From assembly GCF_001679325.1 (NCBI RefSeq), contig NZ_LZMX01000027.1: a stretch of DNA of 64,000 nt; one strand, 5' to 3'. The notes below the pieces were generated by a model that was not told the origin of the DNA, searched no databases, and was given only the letters and a program-made list of their open reading frames with translations. Every line of letters starts with the position of its first letter. Position 1 is the stretch's first letter. A program made the position numbers and the translations under genes. Of the stretch, positions 1 through 8,084 are shown piece after piece. The DNA is from Haemophilus_D parainfluenzae_AD. GTDB lineage: Bacteria; Pseudomonadota; Gammaproteobacteria; Enterobacterales; Pasteurellaceae.

Positions 1-1859
1 TTTCTTTAGATATGGGTGCCTTGATTGCAGGTGCAAAATATCGTGGTGAATTTGAAGAACGTTTAAAAGCGGTATTAAATGAACTTGCAAAAGAAGAAGG
101 TCGCGTGATCCTCTTTATTGATGAAATCCATACCATGGTTGGTGCAGGTAAAACTGACGGTGCGATGGATGCAGGTAACTTATTAAAACCAAGTTTGGCA
201 CGTGGTGAATTACACTGTGTGGGTGCAACAACGTTAGACGAATATCGTCAATATATCGAGAAAGATGCGGCGCTTGAACGTCGTTTCCAAAAAGTCTTTG
301 TAGATGAACCAAGTGTAGAAGATACCATTGCGATCTTACGTGGTTTGAAAGAGCGTTATGAGATCCATCACCATGTAGATATTACTGACCCAGCAATCGT
401 AGCAGCGGCAACACTTTCGCATCGTTATATTTCCGATCGTCAATTGCCGGATAAAGCCATCGACTTAATCGATGAGGCGGCTTCTAGTATCCGTATGGAA
501 ATTGACTCTAAACCTGAGCCGCTTGATCGTCTTGAACGCCGTATCATCCAATTAAAATTGGAACAACAGGCGTTACAAAAAGAAGAAGACGAAGCAAGCC
601 GTAAACGTTTAGACATGTTAGAAAAAGAACTTTCTGACAAAGAACGTGAATATGCTGAGCTTGAAGAAGTATGGAAGTCAGAAAAAGCAGCGCTTTCAGG
701 TTCTCAACACATCAAACAAGAGTTAGATGCAGCGAAAACTGAAATGGAGCAAGCACGTCGTGCTGGCGATTTAAGCAAAATGTCTGAGCTTCAATATGGT
801 CGTATTCCTGAATTGGAAAAACAACTTGCTGCCGCTGAAACCGGTGAAGGCAAAGAAATGAGCCTATTGCGCTATCGTGTAACTGATGAAGAAATTGCCG
901 AAGTGCTTTCTAAAGCAACGGGTATCCCAGTTTCTAAAATGATGGAAGGTGAGAAAGAAAAACTCTTACGCATGGAAGAAGAATTGCACAAACGTGTGAT
1001 CGGTCAAGAAGAAGCAGTCGATGCCGTTGCAAACGCGATTCGTCGTAGCCGTGCAGGGCTTTCTGATCCTAACCGCCCAATTGGTTCTTTCTTATTCTTA
1101 GGTCCAACTGGTGTGGGTAAAACTGAGCTTTGCAAAACATTGGCGAAATTCCTCTTTGACAGCGAAGATGCGATGGTGCGTATCGATATGTCAGAGTTTA
1201 TGGAAAAACACAGCGTATCTCGTTTAGTGGGTGCGCCTCCAGGATATGTAGGCTATGAAGAAGGTGGTTACCTAACTGAGGCTGTACGTCGTCGTCCATA
1301 TTCGGTGATTTTGCTTGATGAAGTGGAAAAAGCCCATGCGGATGTATTCAATATCTTGTTACAAGTATTGGATGATGGTCGTTTAACTGATGGTCAAGGC
1401 CGTACTGTGGACTTCCGTAACACGGTGGTGATTATGACCTCTAACTTGGGTTCTGATTTGATCCAAGGTAGCAAAGACGAAAGCTATGGTGAAATGAAAG
1501 CCTTAGTGATGTCTGTGGTGAGTCAACATTTCCGTCCGGAATTCATCAACCGTATTGACGAAACTGTGGTATTCCACCCACTTGGTAAAGACAACATCCG
1601 TGCGATTGCAAGCATCCAATTAGAACGTTTAGCAAAACGTATGGAAACTCGTGGTTACGAATTGGTGTTTACCGAAGCGTTATTAGATTTCATTGGTGAA
1701 GTGGGTTACGACCCAATTTATGGGGCGCGTCCATTAAAACGTGCAATCCAACAAGAGATCGAAAACAGCTTGGCACAACAAGTTCTATCTGGTCAATTAT
1801 TACCAGGTAAAGTAGTCACAGTGGATTATGTGGATGGCAAAGTTCAAGCCAGACAATAA
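1..1859 (+). CDS. clpB: Chaperone ClpB, C-terminal part (5' end outside window)
   Basis: ClpB is the cytosolic AAA+ disaggregase that works with DnaK to extract proteins from aggregates. The reading frame is open from base 3, so the gene is cut by the window edge rather than truncated in the genome. What is visible starts inside the first AAA+ domain, after its Walker A: the sensor and Walker B stretch (LFIDEIHTMVGAG) comes first. A long charged coiled coil at about residues 165-280 of the visible part is the ClpB-specific M-domain and separates it from ClpA/ClpC. The second AAA+ domain has Walker A GPTGVGKTEL and Walker B ILLDEVEKAH. About 618 residues are seen against about 857 in the family, so roughly 240 N-terminal residues are missing. 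A clear terminator follows. Confidence 0.97.
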   Translation, partial: SLDMGALIAGAKYRGEFEERLKAVLNELAKEEGRVILFIDEIHTMVGAGKTDGAMDAGNLLKPSLARGELHCVGATTLDEYRQYIEKDAALERRFQKVFVDEPSVEDTIAILRGLKERYEIHHHVDITDPAIVAAATLSHRYISDRQLPDKAIDLIDEAASSIRMEIDSKPEPLDRLERRIIQLKLEQQALQKEEDEASRKRLDMLEKELSDKEREYAELEEVWKSEKAALSGSQHIKQELDAAKTEMEQARRAGDLSKMSELQYGRIPELEKQLAAAETGEGKEMSLLRYRVTDEEIAEVLSKATGIPVSKMMEGEKEKLLRMEEELHKRVIGQEEAVDAVANAIRRSRAGLSDPNRPIGSFLFLGPTGVGKTELCKTLAKFLFDSEDAMVRIDMSEFMEKHSVSRLVGAPPGYVGYEEGGYLTEAVRRRPYSVILLDEVEKAHADVFNILLQVLDDGRLTDGQGRTVDFRNTVVIMTSNLGSDLIQGSKDESYGEMKALVMSVVSQHFRPEFINRIDETVVFHPLGKDNIRAIASIQLERLAKRMETRGYELVFTEALLDFIGEVGYDPIYGARPLKRAIQQEIENSLAQQVLSGQLLPGKVVTVDYVDGKVQARQ

Positions 1860-1871
1860 TTTGTAAAATGA

Positions 1872-1904
1872 AAAGCCATTTAGTGAAAGCTAAATGGCTT
1901 TTTT
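1872..1904 (+). terminator. Rho-independent terminator of clpB
   Basis: An 11-bp perfect stem (AAGCCATTTAG at 1873-1883, CTAAATGGCTT at 1890-1900) encloses a six-base loop and runs into a T-tract, 13 bases after the clpB stop. Confidence 0.9.
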
Positions 1905-1971
1905 ATGCTTTGGTAAAAGATAAAATAGGGTAGAATGACGCTATTTATTGCGTATAAAAATGAGGAAAAAA

Positions 1972-2565
1972 ATGACCGCACTTTTAAAAATAGGTTTAGT
2001 TTCAGTATCAGATCGTGCATCAAGTGGTGTGTATCAAGATCAAGGGATTCCAGAGTTACAACAATGGTTAGAGCAAGCGTTGGTAGACCCTTTTGAAGTG
2101 GAAACGCGATTAATTCCAGATGAACAGCCATTAATCGAACAAACCTTGAAAGAATTAGTGGATGAGTACCATTGTCATTTAGTGCTCACAACGGGCGGTA
2201 CAGGTCCGGCAAAACGTGATGTGACACCTGATGCTACGTTAGCGGTAGCCGATCGTGAAATGCCAGGATTTGGCGAACAAATGCGTCAAGTGAGTTTACA
2301 TTTTGTACCAACAGCGATTTTATCTCGTCAAGTTGGTGTGATTCGTAAAAACAGTCTCATCTTGAATTTACCGGGTCAGCCGAAAGCCATCAAAGAAACT
2401 TTAGAAGGCGTGAAAGATGAGCAAGGCAAGGTCTTAGTGAAAGGGATTTTTAGTGCAGTGCCTTACTGCTTGCAATTAATCGACGGTATTTATATTGATA
2501 CGAAACCAGAAGTGATTGAGAGCTTCCGTCCAAAAGCTGCACGCCGTGAAAATTTGGAGAAATAA
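1972..2565 (+). CDS. mogA: Molybdopterin adenylyltransferase MogA
   Basis: MogA adenylylates molybdopterin before molybdate insertion, in molybdenum cofactor synthesis. The protein (197 aa; E. coli MogA is about 195) has the MoCF-binding signatures: an N-terminal IGLVSVSDRAS strand, the LTTGGTGPAKRDVTPDAT loop and LNLPGQPKA near the C-terminus. I chose the ATG at 1972 because GAGG lies six bases upstream and the protein then begins like its homologues; in-frame TTG 1948 and ATG 1960 are upstream alternatives. A Haemophilus uptake core (ACCGCACTT, 1975-1983) forms codons 2-4. The glnB start lies one base after its stop, implying co-transcription. Confidence 0.93.
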   Translation: MTALLKIGLVSVSDRASSGVYQDQGIPELQQWLEQALVDPFEVETRLIPDEQPLIEQTLKELVDEYHCHLVLTTGGTGPAKRDVTPDATLAVADREMPGFGEQMRQVSLHFVPTAILSRQVGVIRKNSLILNLPGQPKAIKETLEGVKDEQGKVLVKGIFSAVPYCLQLIDGIYIDTKPEVIESFRPKAARRENLEK

Positions 2566-2566
2566 A

Positions 2567-2905
2567 ATGAAAAAAATCGAAGCCATTATTAAGCCATTTA
2601 AATTAGATGATGTGCGTGAAAATTTATCTGATATTGGTATCAGTGGCATGACGGTGACTGAAGTTCGTGGTTTTGGTCGTCAAAAAGGGCATACTGAGCT
2701 TTATCGTGGTGCGGAATATATGGTGGATTTTCTGCCTAAAGTAAAAATGGAAATTGTCGTGCCGGATGATTTACTTGAGCAATGCCTTGAAACCATCGTT
2801 GAAACTTGCCAAACAGGCAAAATCGGTGATGGGAAGATCTTTGTTTATGATGTAGAACGCGTAATCCGTGTTCGTACAGGCGAAGAAAATGAGGAAGCCA
2901 TTTAG
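2567..2905 (+). CDS. glnB: Nitrogen regulatory protein PII
   Basis: GlnB is the trimeric PII signal protein that senses 2-oxoglutarate, ATP/ADP and, through uridylylation, glutamine. The 112-residue length and near-identity to E. coli GlnB from memory make the call firm: start MKKIEAIIKPFKLDDVRE, T-loop RGAEYMVDFLPK containing the uridylylated Tyr51, and the C-terminal RVIRVRTGEE. It starts one base after mogA, and its stop TAG overlaps the GTG of the next gene (TAGTG), so the three genes probably form one operon. Whether the linked permease is functionally tied to PII cannot be told from sequence. Confidence 0.96.
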   Translation: MKKIEAIIKPFKLDDVRENLSDIGISGMTVTEVRGFGRQKGHTELYRGAEYMVDFLPKVKMEIVVPDDLLEQCLETIVETCQTGKIGDGKIFVYDVERVIRVRTGEENEEAI

Positions 2906-3945
2906 TGGAAAAAAACGTAAATTTTAACCGCACTGTAGTCGCTATGGCGGCGTTAGTGATTGTGTTTGCGGGAATTAAACTGGCAGCAGAGATTGTCGTG
3001 CCTTTTTTATTAGCATTATTTATCGCTATTATTTGTTCGCCGGTAATTAAAGCGATGACACAACGCAAAGTACCGCATGGTATTGCTATTGCTTTGCTGT
3101 TTATCTTAATTTTAATCGTATTCTTCTTCCTAGCGGGATTAATTAATAGCAGTGTGCAAGAATTTACACGCTCGATTCCTCAATATAAAGTGCTGCTTTC
3201 GGAGCGTATAAATGACGTCATGACGTTAGCTCAAAAACTGAAATTGCCAATTGTGATTTCTCGCGAAGCCATTATGGAGCATTTTGATCCGAGTGTGATC
3301 ATGAACTTTGTCAGCCGTTTGTTATTAAACTTTTCTGGTGTGGTGACGAATGTTTTTGTGTTGATCTTAGCGGTGATTTTTATGCTGCTTGAAGCACCAA
3401 CCATGAAGCATAAACTTGCTTTAGTTTTAAGTGACAATGAACATGATGTTGTCGCGGAAGAACATCATATTGATCGTATTTTAGACGGTGTGATTAGTTA
3501 TCTTGGTGTGAAAACGGTGATTAGCTTATTGACTGGCGTCACGACTTGGATTTTGTTAGACGTAGCAGGTGTGCAATATGCGATTTTATGGGCAACCTTA
3601 AGCTTCTTATTAAATTACATTCCAAATATTGGTTCGATTATTGCAGCCGTGCCGATTGTGGTTCAAGCGTTATTGTTGAGTGGATTTGGTGTAGGCATGG
3701 GCGTGACAGCTGGTATTATTGCATCCAATATTGTGATTGGTAATATTATTGAACCGAAAATGATGGGAAAAACCTTAGGACTTTCTACCTTGGTTGTATT
3801 CTTTTCATTGCTTTTCTGGGGATGGTTGCTCGGTACAGTCGGTATGTTACTTTCAGTGCCGCTGACAATGGCGTTTAAAATCACCTTAGAAAGTTCCGAA
3901 TCAACGAAGAAATACGCCGCTTTATTAGGGGATGTAAACGACTAA
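2905..3945 (+). CDS. AI-2E family transporter (YdiK/PerM-like permease)
   Basis: A 346-residue integral membrane protein of the AI-2E/PerM family, whose members export small molecules or ions; the substrate cannot be named. About seven to eight hydrophobic segments are visible, two at the start (residues about 8-55), one at 60-80, one at about 145-170 and a C-terminal cluster from about 205 to 335. The family-typical stretch with ILWATLSFLLNYIPNIGS lies near residues 228-245. The start is GTG at 2905, overlapping the glnB stop by one base, and no other start fits better. The stop codon TAA is part of an uptake sequence (3945-3953), and a terminator follows. Confidence 0.85.
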   Translation: MEKNVNFNRTVVAMAALVIVFAGIKLAAEIVVPFLLALFIAIICSPVIKAMTQRKVPHGIAIALLFILILIVFFFLAGLINSSVQEFTRSIPQYKVLLSERINDVMTLAQKLKLPIVISREAIMEHFDPSVIMNFVSRLLLNFSGVVTNVFVLILAVIFMLLEAPTMKHKLALVLSDNEHDVVAEEHHIDRILDGVISYLGVKTVISLLTGVTTWILLDVAGVQYAILWATLSFLLNYIPNIGSIIAAVPIVVQALLLSGFGVGMGVTAGIIASNIVIGNIIEPKMMGKTLGLSTLVVFFSLLFWGWLLGTVGMLLSVPLTMAFKITLESSESTKKYAALLGDVND

Positions 3946-3979
3946 AGTGCGGTCATAAATGCCATATTTTAGCAATAAA

Positions 3980-4010
3980 AAAGCCACCGTTATGGTGGCT
4001 TTCTTTTTAT
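3980..4010. terminator. Bidirectional terminator between the AI-2E transporter and secF
   Basis: A 9-bp perfect stem (AAAGCCACC at 3980-3988, GGTGGCTTT at 3994-4002) with T-rich tract to the right and A-tract to the left, between two convergent genes. It can serve both strands. Confidence 0.85.
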
Positions 4011-4025
4011 CTGATGTTTGATAGA

Positions 4026-5000
4026 TTAAGGTAAATCATCGACTTCTTTATCCACTTTTGGTGGAATCATATGTTCACGGCGTAGGCCGATATCATAAGC
4101 AATCGCAATCGCGATAAAGATTGATGAGTAAGTACCAAAACCGATACCAATTAATAACGCTAATGAGAAGTTATGAATTGATGGACCACCAAAGAAGAAC
4201 AAGGCAATCACAACAAGGAGCGTTGTGAGAGATGTCATGATGGTTCTCGATAAGGTTTGCGTTAAGGAAATATCAATAATATCGATGGTTTCTACACGGC
4301 GAATTTTACGGAAGTTTTCACGCACACGGTCGAATACCACGATACTATCGTTGATGGAATAACCTACAACGGAAAGAATTGCTGCCACGAAGGTTAAATC
4401 CATTTCGACTTGTAATGCAGAGAAAACGCCGAGTGTAATCACCACGTCATGCGCAAGTGAGGCAATACCACCAAAACCTAAACGCCATTCAAAACGTGAA
4501 CCCACATAAATTAACATCATTGCCAAGGTCGCAAGGGTGGCATAAACCGCACCTTGAGCCAGTTCTTCACCGACGTTTGGACCCACAAATTCGATACTGT
4601 TAATATGAATATTTGGATCAATCGTTTGGAGCATGCTTTTTACGTGATCACCAATAGCAGAATCGTTATTGTCAGCCGGTAAGCGAATCATCACGTCTTG
4701 TACAGAACCGGTTGTTTGTACAATTGGGCTTGCAATACCATTTTGATTTAATGTGCCACGGATTTTCTCTAAATCAGCCGGTTGTGAGAAGTGCGTATCA
4801 AACACCACACCACCGGTAAAATCCAAGCCCCAGTTGAAGCCTTTTGTCACAATGAAGAAGAGGGAAATCGCCATTAAAATCGCAGAAAATGCATATCCCA
4901 CAAATCTCACTTTCATAAACTCAGTGAGAGGGAATGGCAATTTAATCCCATTCACTTCACGGATAAAATGTCCGTTTTTATCTTTTGCAAATAATCTCAT
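4026..5000 (-). CDS. secF: Protein translocase subunit SecF
   Basis: SecF pairs with SecD to pull preproteins out of SecYEG on the periplasmic side, driven by the proton gradient. The 324 residues show the SecF pattern: first membrane helix near residues 31-50, the GLDFTGG signature at about 57-63, a periplasmic domain, then five clustered helices from about residue 160. The conserved SINDSIVVFDRVREN segment lies in the fourth to fifth helix region. AGGA lies 7 bases before the ATG. It follows secD by 10 bases in the order yajC-secD-secF, the usual operon. Length is normal for the family. Confidence 0.97.
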   Translation of the reverse strand: MRLFAKDKNGHFIREVNGIKLPFPLTEFMKVRFVGYAFSAILMAISLFFIVTKGFNWGLDFTGGVVFDTHFSQPADLEKIRGTLNQNGIASPIVQTTGSVQDVMIRLPADNNDSAIGDHVKSMLQTIDPNIHINSIEFVGPNVGEELAQGAVYATLATLAMMLIYVGSRFEWRLGFGGIASLAHDVVITLGVFSALQVEMDLTFVAAILSVVGYSINDSIVVFDRVRENFRKIRRVETIDIIDISLTQTLSRTIMTSLTTLLVVIALFFFGGPSIHNFSLALLIGIGFGTYSSIFIAIAIAYDIGLRREHMIPPKVDKEVDDLP

Positions 5001-5010
5001 CTTATCCTAC

Positions 5011-6861
5011 CTAAATTGATAATTTTTCAAGACGTTTACCGCCGTATAGGAAGTTCACGATAGCACGTGTTCCGGTAATTGCTGTAAACATTGAAATTGC
5101 CACACCTAATGCAAGCGTTACCGCAAAGCCTTGAATTGGGCCGGTACCTACTGCATAAAGAATGATTGCCGTTAAAATTGTGGTTAAGTTCGCATCGAAG
5201 ATGGAGGTGAATGCACCGTTATAACCTTCGTTAATGGCTTGCTGGATTGGACGACCATTACGAATTTCTTCTTTGATACGCTCAAAAATAAGTACGTTGG
5301 CATCCACCGACATCCCCAGGGTTAATACGATACCCGCAATCCCCGGCATGGTGAGTGTTGCACCTGGTAGGATAGACATCAAACCGACTAATAAAACGAT
5401 ATTAATCACCAAGGCAAAGCTTGCGATGATACCGAAGATTTTATAGTAAATCAGCATGAAGACAATAACGGCAATTAAGCCCCAGAAGCTTGCATTGATA
5501 CCTTGTTCTACGTTTTGTGCACCAAGAGAAGGACCGATTGTACGTTCTTCAACAATTTGCACTGGCGCGATTAAAGCACCTGATTTTAATAACATAGAAA
5601 GGTTTTGTGCTTCTGCAGAACTGCTTACGCCTGTAATTTGGAAGTTAGAACTGAAGCGACCCTGAATGGTAGCAACGTTAATCACTTCTTCACTTTTCTC
5701 TAAAATGGTTTTGCCATTTTCGTCTTTTTTACCATTGTCTTTGTATTCTACATACAAGGTTGCCATTGGTTTTTTGTAGTATTTCTTGGTAGTTTGCGAC
5801 ATGATTTCGCCGCCTTCGCTATCCAAGGTTACACTTACTTGTGGCGTGCTGGTGTGTTGGTCTAAGCCCGAGCTTGAGTTGATAATGTGTTCACCACCCA
5901 ATACCGCACGTTTGTAAAGTGCAACAGGTCTACCTTGACGGTCATATTTGATTTCTGTGTCAGAAGGTAACATACCACGCGCTGCTGATTCAGGGTTCAC
6001 CAACGAATTCACAATACGGAATTCAAGTGTTGCAGTTGCCCCTAAGATTTCTTTTGCTCGCGCAGTATCTTGAACGCCCGGCAATTCGATTACGATACGT
6101 TCTGCGCCTTGACGTTGGATCACTGCTTCAGCTACGCCTAATTCAGCAACACGTTTACGCAAAATCGTTAAGTTTTGCTCGATCGCTAAGTTACGTGATT
6201 CAGTTAATGATGCTTCAGAAAGGGCAAGATTTAAAGTGTTATCACCAATATCAGACACGTCTAATGTTGGGTGTAATTGACGAATAATACGGGCCGCTTT
6301 TGACATTTGGTCAGCGTTTTCTAATGTGACCGTTGTACCAAATTTGTCACCGTTTTTAATTGCAGTAAATTGAATTTTTTCTTTACGTAATTCGCTACGT
6401 AATGAGTCTTGTAACTGTTCTTGACGTTTAGCTAATGCAGAATTCATATCCACTTCCATCAAGAAACGTACCCCACCACGTAAGTCCAAACCCCATTTCA
6501 TCGGATTAGCTCCAATACTGCTTAACCAAGCCGGAGTTGCTGGCGCAAGGTTTAATGCGGTAGTGTAGTTATTGCCAAGTTTTTCTGCAATTTTATCTTT
6601 GGCAAGAAGTTGGTCATCTGTGTTGTTGAAACGGGCAAGAATAGAGCCATTTTCAAGAACGATAGATTTAGTTGGAAGGTTATTTTCTTTCAGTACATTT
6701 TGTACTTCAGTTAATGCGGTGGTGTCTGCTTGTTGTCCGCGAGTACCGGAAATTTGCACCGCAGGATCTTCACCATAGATATTTGGAAGAGAGTATAAAG
6801 CACCAATGGCGACCACAAGGATCACCATTAGATTCTTCCATAATGGGTAACGATTTAACAT
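5011..6861 (-). CDS. secD: Protein translocase subunit SecD
   Basis: SecD is the larger partner of SecF in the Sec accessory complex. The 616-residue protein begins with one membrane helix (residues about 9-27), carries the WGLDLRGG signature near 123-130, a long periplasmic P1 domain ending near residue 440, and a block of five helices after about 450 with the conserved GMSVDANVLIFERIKEE motif. The start ATG has an AGGG-type ribosome site 7-8 bases upstream. It lies 23 bases after yajC and 10 before secF, so transcription as one unit is likely. Confidence 0.97.
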   Translation of the reverse strand: MLNRYPLWKNLMVILVVAIGALYSLPNIYGEDPAVQISGTRGQQADTTALTEVQNVLKENNLPTKSIVLENGSILARFNNTDDQLLAKDKIAEKLGNNYTTALNLAPATPAWLSSIGANPMKWGLDLRGGVRFLMEVDMNSALAKRQEQLQDSLRSELRKEKIQFTAIKNGDKFGTTVTLENADQMSKAARIIRQLHPTLDVSDIGDNTLNLALSEASLTESRNLAIEQNLTILRKRVAELGVAEAVIQRQGAERIVIELPGVQDTARAKEILGATATLEFRIVNSLVNPESAARGMLPSDTEIKYDRQGRPVALYKRAVLGGEHIINSSSGLDQHTSTPQVSVTLDSEGGEIMSQTTKKYYKKPMATLYVEYKDNGKKDENGKTILEKSEEVINVATIQGRFSSNFQITGVSSSAEAQNLSMLLKSGALIAPVQIVEERTIGPSLGAQNVEQGINASFWGLIAVIVFMLIYYKIFGIIASFALVINIVLLVGLMSILPGATLTMPGIAGIVLTLGMSVDANVLIFERIKEEIRNGRPIQQAINEGYNGAFTSIFDANLTTILTAIILYAVGTGPIQGFAVTLALGVAISMFTAITGTRAIVNFLYGGKRLEKLSI

Positions 6862-6884
6862 AGTTTTCCCTTTAGGAATTTAAA

Positions 6885-7175
6885 TTAGAGAGATTTTACA
6901 GAACCTTTCGGTAATACTGAAACGATGTAGTTACGGTTAATCGTGATCTCAGTAGTATCGTTTAAAGCGATAACAATTTCAGCACCTTCGGTTACTTTAG
7001 TGATTTTACCAATCAAACCACCAGCGGTTAATACTTCAGTGCCTTTCGCTAATTCAGACATTAATTTTTTGTGTTCTTTATTACGTTTCGCTTGTGGGCG
7101 ATAAATCATAAAATAAAAAATTAAACCGAAGATCACGAAAATAAATAACGTGGACATTGGGCTTTGTGCTTCCAT
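6885..7175 (-). CDS. yajC: Sec translocon accessory subunit YajC
   Basis: YajC is a small single-span inner-membrane protein found in the SecDF-YajC complex. The 96 residues have one hydrophobic helix (about 9-24, ending FYFMIYRPQAKR), the RPQAKRNKEHKKL signature after it, and a short beta-rich cytoplasmic domain. AAGGA lies about seven bases before the ATG. It is the first gene of the secretion operon here; the gap of about 100 bases upstream (7176-7276) holds no gene and is the likely promoter region. Confidence 0.95.
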   Translation of the reverse strand: MEAQSPMSTLFIFVIFGLIFYFMIYRPQAKRNKEHKKLMSELAKGTEVLTAGGLIGKITKVTEGAEIVIALNDTTEITINRNYIVSVLPKGSVKSL

Positions 7176-7276
7176 TGTGTTTTCCTTATAAATGAAAAGT
7201 TAAAAGTGTGCGTAAAATACCATAAAACGGCATTCAGTAAAAGCCGATGAAGGCAATAACAACCAGAATTTTAGGA

Positions 7277-7504
7277 TTAATTGATTTTTTTCAAGCAAAC
7301 CTCGAAGATTTGCTCGGAAAGCCAATGCTGATTCACTAATTCACATTGATTTTCTTCACAAAAAACAACAAAATTTTCTACCGCACTTTGACGATTTAAT
7401 TGCAAAACTAATTCATCATTCGGCGCTAAATTTGCCAAAGCCTTCTTCGCCGTTAAAAGCGGAATCGGGCAGGAAAGTGCGGTCAAATCTAATTGATATT
7501 TCAT
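7277..7504 (-). CDS. TusA/SirA-family sulfur-carrier protein
   Basis: A 75-residue protein of the TusA fold. Residues 10-14 carry the family hallmark, the active cysteine in LSCPIPLL followed by TAKKALANL, as in TusA where the cysteine persulfide relays sulfur for tRNA 2-thiouridine synthesis. The rest is the usual beta-alpha-beta-alpha pattern. It starts 3 bases after the hemerythrin gene, so the two are surely co-transcribed. Two uptake sequences lie inside it. It may be true TusA or a paralogue with another sulfur acceptor; the sequence does not decide. Confidence 0.85.
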   Translation of the reverse strand: MKYQLDLTALSCPIPLLTAKKALANLAPNDELVLQLNRQSAVENFVVFCEENQCELVNQHWLSEQIFEVCLKKIN

Positions 7505-7507
7505 GGA

Positions 7508-8020
7508 TTAAGCTTGGCGACGAGCAAACATAATTTTGCCCATAGCAGTGAGTTGTTCTGCTGATAAATATTGCTTACCAAGCTCAAATAACGGCTCTTC
7601 AAGAGCAATATGTTTATCATAACTCGCCACAAACAGCGTAATCAGCCTTTCATCTACATCAGTACGTTTCTCTGCAATCAATTCTTCTAGCTGTTCAGAA
7701 AGTTTTGCCCAAGTTTCATGCAAAGTAACGTGTTGGCGTTCTAATTCATCCACTGATTCTTTCGCTTGAGGCGCTTTTTCAATTAAAGCGGGGAAAAAGT
7801 CTTTTTCTTCATCCTCATGATGAAGGGGCGCCGCATGATTAAAATACTGTAAAATGGTTTTCACATCATTTAATACAGCTTGATTCACGCCATTCTTTTC
7901 TAAATAGCCAGGAAGAATGGTGAGCTGCTTGCAAAAGCGTTTCACCTTGCTATGACAGGCGTAAAGCATATCAATCGGTTCATTCCAAGTGGCAAATTGT
8001 TGAGGTTCAAGGATTTGCAT
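7508..8020 (-). CDS. Hemerythrin HHE-domain protein
   Basis: A 170-residue four-helix protein of the HHE/hemerythrin class, which binds a di-iron (or other metal) site. Histidine/acid clusters expected for metal ligands are visible: HAAPLHHEDEEKDFFP in the middle, LERQHVTLHETW, and YDKHIALEEPLFE near the C-terminus. Function in this subgroup is usually oxygen or nitrosative stress or iron handling, but that is family knowledge, not shown here. The ATG at 8020 has a good AAAGGA site; the 14 residues that an earlier in-frame start would add begin within the uptake-sequence hairpin and are unlikely to be translated. The TusA-like gene follows 3 bases later. Confidence 0.85.
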   Translation of the reverse strand: MQILEPQQFATWNEPIDMLYACHSKVKRFCKQLTILPGYLEKNGVNQAVLNDVKTILQYFNHAAPLHHEDEEKDFFPALIEKAPQAKESVDELERQHVTLHETWAKLSEQLEELIAEKRTDVDERLITLFVASYDKHIALEEPLFELGKQYLSAEQLTAMGKIMFARRQA

Positions 8021-8035
8021 AAGGTTTCCTTTGTT

Positions 8036-8080
8036 AAAAAGTGCGGTCAAAAAACGTTTCATTTTTTTACCGCACTTTTA
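8036..8080 (-). terminator. Inverted uptake-sequence pair acting as tgt terminator
   Basis: AAGTGCGGT at 8039-8047 and its complement at 8069-8077 can form a stem with T-rich 3' side on the minus strand, 8 bases after the tgt stop. Paired uptake sequences as terminators are well known in Haemophilus. Confidence 0.75.
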
Positions 8081-8084
8081 TCAA

